Source: Cenococcum geophilum 1.58
Lineage: Eukaryota > Ascomycota > Dothideomycetes > Gloniales > Gloniaceae
NCBI GenBank assembly: GCA_001692895.1
Contig: KV748198.1
Span: 1,648,367 to 1,712,366 of the forward strand
Length of the DNA: 64,000 nucleotides
Direction of reading: 5' to 3'
A program made the position numbers and the translations under genes. Shown one piece after another: positions 58,280-64,000 of this stretch (position 1 is the stretch's first letter; each line of letters opens with the position of its first letter). Under the pieces are notes generated by a model. The model worked only from the letters and a program-made list of their open reading frames with translations. It was not told where the DNA came from and ran no database searches.

Positions 58280-59600
58280 TTTTATTTTATGCCCAGTCTA
58301 GGGGTCCTAGCTTCTTAGGGTATTATTTATACAACTTTAGTAGTACGCGCTTACACCCTTTTAGGGATTTCTTAGGTTCCTAGGTTTTCTTATTATAATA
58401 CTTCCACTTAATATAATATATTAAGCCGTATTTATCTATTTGTTTATTATATATATTAAGAATCTTTTTAAATTCCCACTTATCCGTAATATTGCCGTTA
58501 TTATCCCTTTTTGCCATCCTGCCTATAATATTATAACGTTCCTCTTTATTAATATATACTTAACTAGAGATCTCTTTAAGGAACTAAAGGCGGACTTTTA
58601 AAGTGTAGAAAGACTTATTAACATAGATATGGTCTAGGAGGTTAACTATAACTGCTCCTTTATAGGTAGTTATAACAGGCTAGGGTCCATCCTAGTTATT
58701 ATTCTACTTCTTTTTAGGCTAGTTAGTCTTTATATTTTTAAGGCTAACTATAACTATATTATCCTTTTTAAATATTATACCTTTGTCTTATTTTATATTA
58801 GTGTTGTCTTTATAGTGTTGCTAGGAGATATAAGCTAGGGCTTTAAGCTAGGTTAAGATGCGCTTAAAGCGGTTAGTAATAGTATTAGCTTATAAGTACT
58901 CCTTCTTTATATATATAGATAGGGCTAATAGCTAGGGGCCTACTGGTTTAATACCTAGATGTGGGTTATAGCTATAGTTAGCAAAAAATGGTAAGATTTT
59001 TATAGTTTTATTAACCTAGTTATTTATAGCAAACTTAGTAAGGGGGAGCTAATCTACCTAGTTGTCTTAAGTGAAGCTTATAAAGGCGCGTAGGTACTTA
59101 TTTATTGCTATATTAATAATCTTAGTTTAATTATCTATTTTAGGGTACTATATAGAGCTAGGGCTTAGGGTTGCCTTTAGGCGCTAATTTAGGCAACGCT
59201 AAAAGTTAAAAATAAATAAAGAGCCTCTATTAAAAACGATGGTATTTAGAGCGCTATATAACTTATAAATAGTATAAATAAATGTTTTAATAAGCTCTTT
59301 AGTATCTAGGCTAGTAATAGGAATAAAGTGTTTTATCTTTATTAGGCGGTTAACAATAATAAAGATATATCTATATGTTTTGCCGTTATAAAGGCACTTA
59401 GGTAGGTTAATAATGTGGTTAATAGAGATATCGGTTTATAGGCGGACTAGTAGTTTTAGTAGTTTTAGAAAACTAGGCGGTACTAAGCGTAGGGTCTTTA
59501 TACAAAAGTAAAGAGCGTAGTCTCTTATAAAGGTAGCTATAAACTATAAAATACCTAACTACTAATACGTTTAATTAAGGAGGTTTAGTGTTTTAATGTG
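58280..59600 (-). pseudogene. G6 chromodomain and integrase remnant
   Basis: Minus-strand chromodomain at about 58290-58460 (E-P-K-K-S-L, Y-P-K-K-L-G-P-L-D-W-A). GPY/F-like and integrase core lines follow to about 59600. Fossil. Confidence 0.6.
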
Positions 59601-59899
59601 GCTTAGGTAACCTGTAGGGCCCAAACTATATATATAGTGTATAACTTCTAGTTGGAGTTTAGGTGAATTAGGGACGAATACTTAATTTCTATAGTAGATT
59701 AGGCCGTTAATAATTAAATATTTAGATTTATTATAGCGGAGTAGCTTCCTAATCTACTTGGGCTAACGGCGTACTTTATAGTCTTCCTGTTTATATAGCG
59801 CGGCTAATATATTCCTAGCAAGTTTATTCTCTATATAGGCATTCTTAATAAGCTCTTTAAGTGGTTTTTTCTTAGGCTCTGGGTCTATTACTGTAATAA

Positions 59900-61350
59900 A
59901 GTCTTTAATGCTCTAGTTTTGGGATTTGCTTAGTAGCTCTTCTAGGATAGTAGGGTTGACTTTCTTTAGTGGTAAGATAATACGGTCTTAGTGTTATAGA
60001 CGTTTATTATTAGTATTAGCAGGTATAACGCCTAGGAGGCGGCTAAAAGCGACTAGAATTGTAGCTTTAGTGCTAGGCCTATAGGTAATAACAAAGTTAA
60101 ATTGGGAAAGAAACTTAGCTTGGCGAACTTGGCACTAGTTTAATTATTTTATTATTATAAAGGTCTAAAGGTTCTTATAGTCTATAATAATTTTAAATAG
60201 CTGCTTAGTTCCTTATAGTTTGGGGCGCTATTTTTTTAGTATCTTAACAATTACTAGGAGCTCCTTATTATATATTTTATAGTTAAATTTAGGGGCTAAG
60301 TGCTTAGCAAAGAAAAATGCGACTAGCTTAAGCTTATTACTTTTATTAGCTTAATAGAGCACTCTACCTAAAGCCTAGTTTAAGGCGTCTGTTTCTACTA
60401 TAGTCTTCTTTATATAGTTATAATCCGCTAGGACCGGTGCTGTAGTAAACGCTATTTTTAGGGTTTAGAACGCCTATGTTTAGTTAGGGCCCTATAACTA
60501 GCTAATGCTCTTCTTTAGTAGCCTAGTTATGGGCTTAACTATTTTAGAGTAGCCTTAAATAAATCGTTAGTAGAAGTTCGCGAAGCTAAGAAATTACTAT
60601 AGTTCCTTAACTAATGTCGGGTCCTTCTATTCCTATAAGGCCTACACCTTCTTAGGGTCTATAGTTATGCCGTTAGTTAAGATAATTAAGCCTAAATATT
60701 TTATTTTAGTAGTATAAAACTTAGACTTATTAATATTAATTTAGAGTCTAGCATTACTAAGTCTCTGGATGATTTTATTTATATATTTCGTGTATTTAGC
60801 GCGTGTTTTTAAGAAGATAAGGATATTATTAAGATACGCAGTGTAGTAGTCATTAAGGGCGTTATATAGAATATAGTTAATATAGTTTTAAAATATAGTG
60901 GGTGCGTTATAGAGACTAAATAGTATAATTAATATTTTATAAAGCCTAAACCGGGTGATAAATGCTATAAGCTACTTATGGCCTTTTGCGATCCGGATCT
61001 GGTTAAACGTAATAATTATATTAAGCTTAGTAAAGTACTTAGTACTATAGAGTGCGTTAAGTGTCTTATAGACTAGTGGTAATAGATACCAATTCTTAAT
61101 AATAACTATATTTAGGCCTCGGTAGTTATAGTAAATTTATATACCGCCGCCAGGTTTTATAGTAAGGAGGAGTAGTACAGTAGCTAGTAAGGTTAATTTA
61201 TAGATAAAACCCTTATCTAGCATCTTGTTAATTTACTTCTTTATATAACTAAGTTTAGTAGGTAAGAATAGTCTATTTTTATAATATGGGGCCTGCTTTC
61301 TAGGTATAATCTTAATTTTATGGTCCTATAGTTAGTAAGGGGGTAGCTTA
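59900..61350 (-). pseudogene. G6 RNase H and reverse transcriptase remnant
   Basis: RNase H at about 60000-60450, RT at about 60550-61330 with the Y-x-A-Y-L-x-x-I-L line near 60830-60860. Fossil. Confidence 0.65.
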
Positions 61351-62319
61351 TCTACATTTTTAGGGAGGAAGTGTTTAATATATTTATGAAACTCTTTTAG
61401 TAAGTATTATAAAATGTCTTTACGGGTTAATCCTGGTTTACCTTTTAGAAATTTCTTAACATTAGTATTAACTATCTTTTAGCGTAGAAACTTAGACTTT
61501 ATATTTAGGTTTGTTTTAAGGAAGTTATAAAAATAAGGGGGTAGCGCTTTATGGGCTTTATTTATTATATAGTCGCCTTCTACTAGCTAGCGGAAAGACC
61601 TTTCTAATAGGTTTAGTACTTTTATTAGGCCTATAGGCAGCTCCTTAAGTAGCTATTAATACTCTTTTTATTTAACTAGTTCTACTAGCTCTGCTATATA
61701 GATCCTTATTACCTTTATATCTTTTTATTTATAGAACTAGGCGAAATTAACGGTATAAGTATATCTAATGTCGTCTAGGTTAGGGCGTGTTAGTTTTTTA
61801 GTGCTATGGCTAAGCTAGTATAGCTTAAACGGCCTAGAGGGGCGGAAATAAGGCGGTGGCCCTATATGGTACGCGCGGGAGACGGATATAAGGTTAGGCA
61901 TTATAGGGGGGAGGTCTTAATTACTCTGGTTTCAGTCTTAGCTATAACGCCCTTAGCTATTATATATATGGTCGCATATATATATAGTAAATAACTTAGG
62001 GTTAGGTGTCTTATTAGCTAACCTAAGTTAAGCGGGTGTATATAGGGAACTTATAGTTCTAGTGGTGTTTATTTTTTAGGGAATAGGGTAGTGGTCTAGT
62101 CTTCTAGAATCTCTACTTAGTTTACTACGTATATTAGCTTACTAGTATTAGGCACCTCTTCTACTATTAGCTAATAGTATTTAAGTATTGGCTATATAAT
62201 GCGTCTATATGGTGCTACTTAGTTATAGTTAGGAATATGCTATAAAAGACAGTTATAAGCATGGTAATTGGGGTTAAACTTAAGCTCTAGGGCGGGGAAG
62301 TCTACCCTTAGGTTATGCT

Positions 62320-62620
62320 TTTTAAGCTAGGGTATTCCAAGAATTACTAGTATAGAGGGTAATAACTTTATAATGTAGAAGAGTATAGATTCTATATAGT
62401 GGCCAATTGTTATTATTACTATAAAGTAGTAGGTAATAAACCCGGATAGGAGTTTATTAGTAAGGCGAAGTGGTTTTAGGACTAAGAGTCTTTTTATTAT
62501 AATATTGTGCTTTTTTATAAATAAGTCTTTATCTATAAACACTGGTGCTATACTACTAGTATTAATAAGGCTTACTGTTTTAATAAGAACTTATAGGAGT
62601 AGGTTATATAGTAAGGAGAG
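62320..62620 (-). pseudogene. G6 aspartic protease remnant
   Basis: An open stretch of 71 codons (62327-62542, MFIDKDLFIKKHN...) reads as the body of a retropepsin: FIDKD just after the active-site region (near 62545-62580), and at its end a S-I-L-V-I-L-G-I-P line like the conserved ILG-P flap-side motif. It is part of G6, not a host gene. Confidence 0.7.
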
Positions 62621-62989
62621 GTAGGTCTAAATAAGGATAGCATTCCTATTACTATTTACTATTTTAAGGTTAAGTAGTAGCTAGCTTAAAATAAGGTTTA
62701 ACTAATCTAGTAGTATAGATCTAATCCTTTTATCCTCCTCCCCGTATAGTTCTAACCCTTAAAGGTAACTTAGTCCAAGGGTTAGCCTTTTAATAGCTAA
62801 ATTGTAGGGCTTGGCTAGTGGCTATGGTTATAGCCAGTATATCCTAATATATCGGTCTCTGACGGTATATATATACTTAAGGGTATTTTACCAATAATAT
62901 AGCTAGTTTTATAATTAGTAGTGGTATAAAGCACTTATCTATAGTTTGCGTACGGGACTATTAGCTAAGGCTGTATTAGGGAAGGAAAT

Positions 62990-64000
62990 TATAGGGGTAG
63001 GTCTTTATATCCAAACCTATATCCTCGTCCATAGTTACCGCCTTAATTGCTATCCCTTCTATTAAAGAATCCGCCGCAGCTAGGAGGGGGTTGGCGCGGT
63101 AGCATTAGAAGGGGATTTAGGTTCTTTTAGGGGTTATAAGCATCTTTTTAGTAGCTAGGTTAACCACACGCTCTATAAAGTCTGTTATCTATATAATATC
63201 TTTAGATATTATTAGGGAGACTATTACTACCGCTGCCGAACTTAACGGCGTTAAGGTTTATTAGGTTATTCTACAGTAGTATAGGTTAATAGCCGCCGGC
63301 GGTACTTAGCTTAGTGGTATTTAGCTTAGTGTAATGGGTATAATTCTATAGGTTATAAGCAAATATATCTATTTACTTGCTCTAGCCTTTATAGTTAGTA
63401 TCGCCGATTTTACGGCTAAGGGTAAAGGCCAGGTCCTTTATCTTAGGGGAAATATTCTTCTTAAGTAGATCTACTTTTTATTCCTTAGTTTTGTTTACTT
63501 GAATTATTAACTTATTAAGCTCTACTTTTTAGGACTAGTAGTTACGCTTACCTTAGCTTAAGGTATCTAGCTTATTTTTAGCTGCTTAGGTTATATCTAT
63601 AGTCTTATAGTGCTTCCTTATATATACAAACATAGACTCTTAGTTAGAGAAGGTCTATTTACTTAAGTTGTTTAGGTATATACGTAGTATATTAAGGCTA
63701 TGCTTAATATAGTTATAAGCCTTATCTATTAGCATGTCTGATATATAGAGGACTTCGTCTATTAGGGTCTTAAAGTACTTTATATCCCTCTAGAAAACGC
63801 CTTAGATCTTTATTTCCCATATTTTAAATTTTTCTTACTTTTTAGTCGGTGATCCCTTTTTATTAAATAGGGTTAGATCTTTTACTTTATACTTTTTTCT
63901 ATAGGGCTTAGTTAGAAAAGGAGAGCTAGTAGCGGTATTCTTGTCGGCAATAGTTTAGGTAAGTGTGGTAATCTAAAGGCTTAGACTTTGTATAGTCTAA
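62990..64000 (-). pseudogene. G6 zinc knuckle and gag remnant (cut by window edge)
   Basis: Gly/Arg/Tyr-rich line near 63000-63100 around the expected zinc-knuckle site, then lysine-rich helical Gag sequence to the edge. Weakly conserved; called by position. Confidence 0.5.

Larger units (their letters stand above)
57867..64000 (-). mobile_element. Gypsy G6 (chromovirus), right end outside window
   Basis: The left LTR of only about 110 bp (57867-57976, tgtatataaat to gctataaca) is followed by a reversed polypurine tract (actcccctccctag). Minus-strand parts from left: palindromic module, chromodomain, integrase, RNase H, RT, protease, zinc knuckle and gag, which runs past 64000. Without its right LTR the ends and duplication cannot be confirmed. 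RIP-mutated, but some open stretches survive in the protease region. Confidence 0.75.

Noticed and set aside
1-64000. CRISPR arrays, bacterial operons, tRNA or rRNA genes, telomere repeats
   Set aside because: No regularly spaced repeat-spacer pattern, no cloverleaf or rRNA landmark and no TTAGGG run noticed; the element content is fungal.

Overview
The window is a solid block of transposable-element fossils. I see no intact host gene, rRNA, tRNA or CRISPR array. The organism is almost certainly a filamentous ascomycete fungus (Pezizomycotina). Repeats are heavily depleted in CpA/TpG and enriched in TpA, paired terminal repeats differ almost only by C/T and G/A transitions, and every long coding remnant is peppered with TAA/TAG. 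This is the mark of repeat-induced point mutation (RIP). The element types also fit: chromodomain Ty3/Gypsy, Ty1/Copia, a Tad-like LINE and a tyrosine-recombinase (Ngaro-type) retrotransposon.

Layout. 1-1190: gag-like remnant. 1471-6211: Ngaro-like element with split direct repeats in the order A1 - ORFs - B1 - A2 - B2. 6212-8623: less mutated, repeat-rich DNA with an unrecognised ORF remnant, ending in a purine tract and an LTR (8624-8859). 8860-9483 and 43933-about 44640: two parts of a plus-strand chromovirus that hosts a large nest. The nest is Gypsy G0 (9484-43927, minus strand, target duplication ataag). G0 was hit by Copia C-A (10636-13277), Copia C-B (14693-21884), Gypsy G3 (23065-41309) and a 423-bp foldback MITE (42185-42607). 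G3 was in turn hit by G1 (25090-30985) and G2 (34631-40608), two members of the same chromovirus family as the outermost host. 44640-57866: plus-strand Gypsy G5, interrupted by its own relative G4 (45789-53813, opposite strand) and by a little-mutated solo LTR (56149-56352). 57867-64000: minus-strand Gypsy G6, running off the right edge.

Almost every boundary is fixed by equal-length LTR pairs plus matching 5-6 bp target duplications, so the order of insertion can be read directly: outer chromovirus, then G0, then C-A/C-B/G3/MITE, then G1/G2. Subtracting nested insertions, G0 returns to about 5.9 kb and G3 to about 6.4 kb, normal Gypsy lengths.

The observations most worth following are the Ngaro-like element; a palindromic module (27-bp and 23-bp hairpin cores) shared by otherwise unrelated Gypsy and Copia elements, one copy flanked by an exact 22-bp direct repeat; CACGTG boxes in several unrelated LTR families; and a gag-protease-only Copia relative that shares the LTR end but not the U3 of its full-length cousin. 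The setting looks like constitutive heterochromatin, for example pericentromeric or another gene-free AT-rich block. All element coding regions are treated as fossils; domain limits are approximate.
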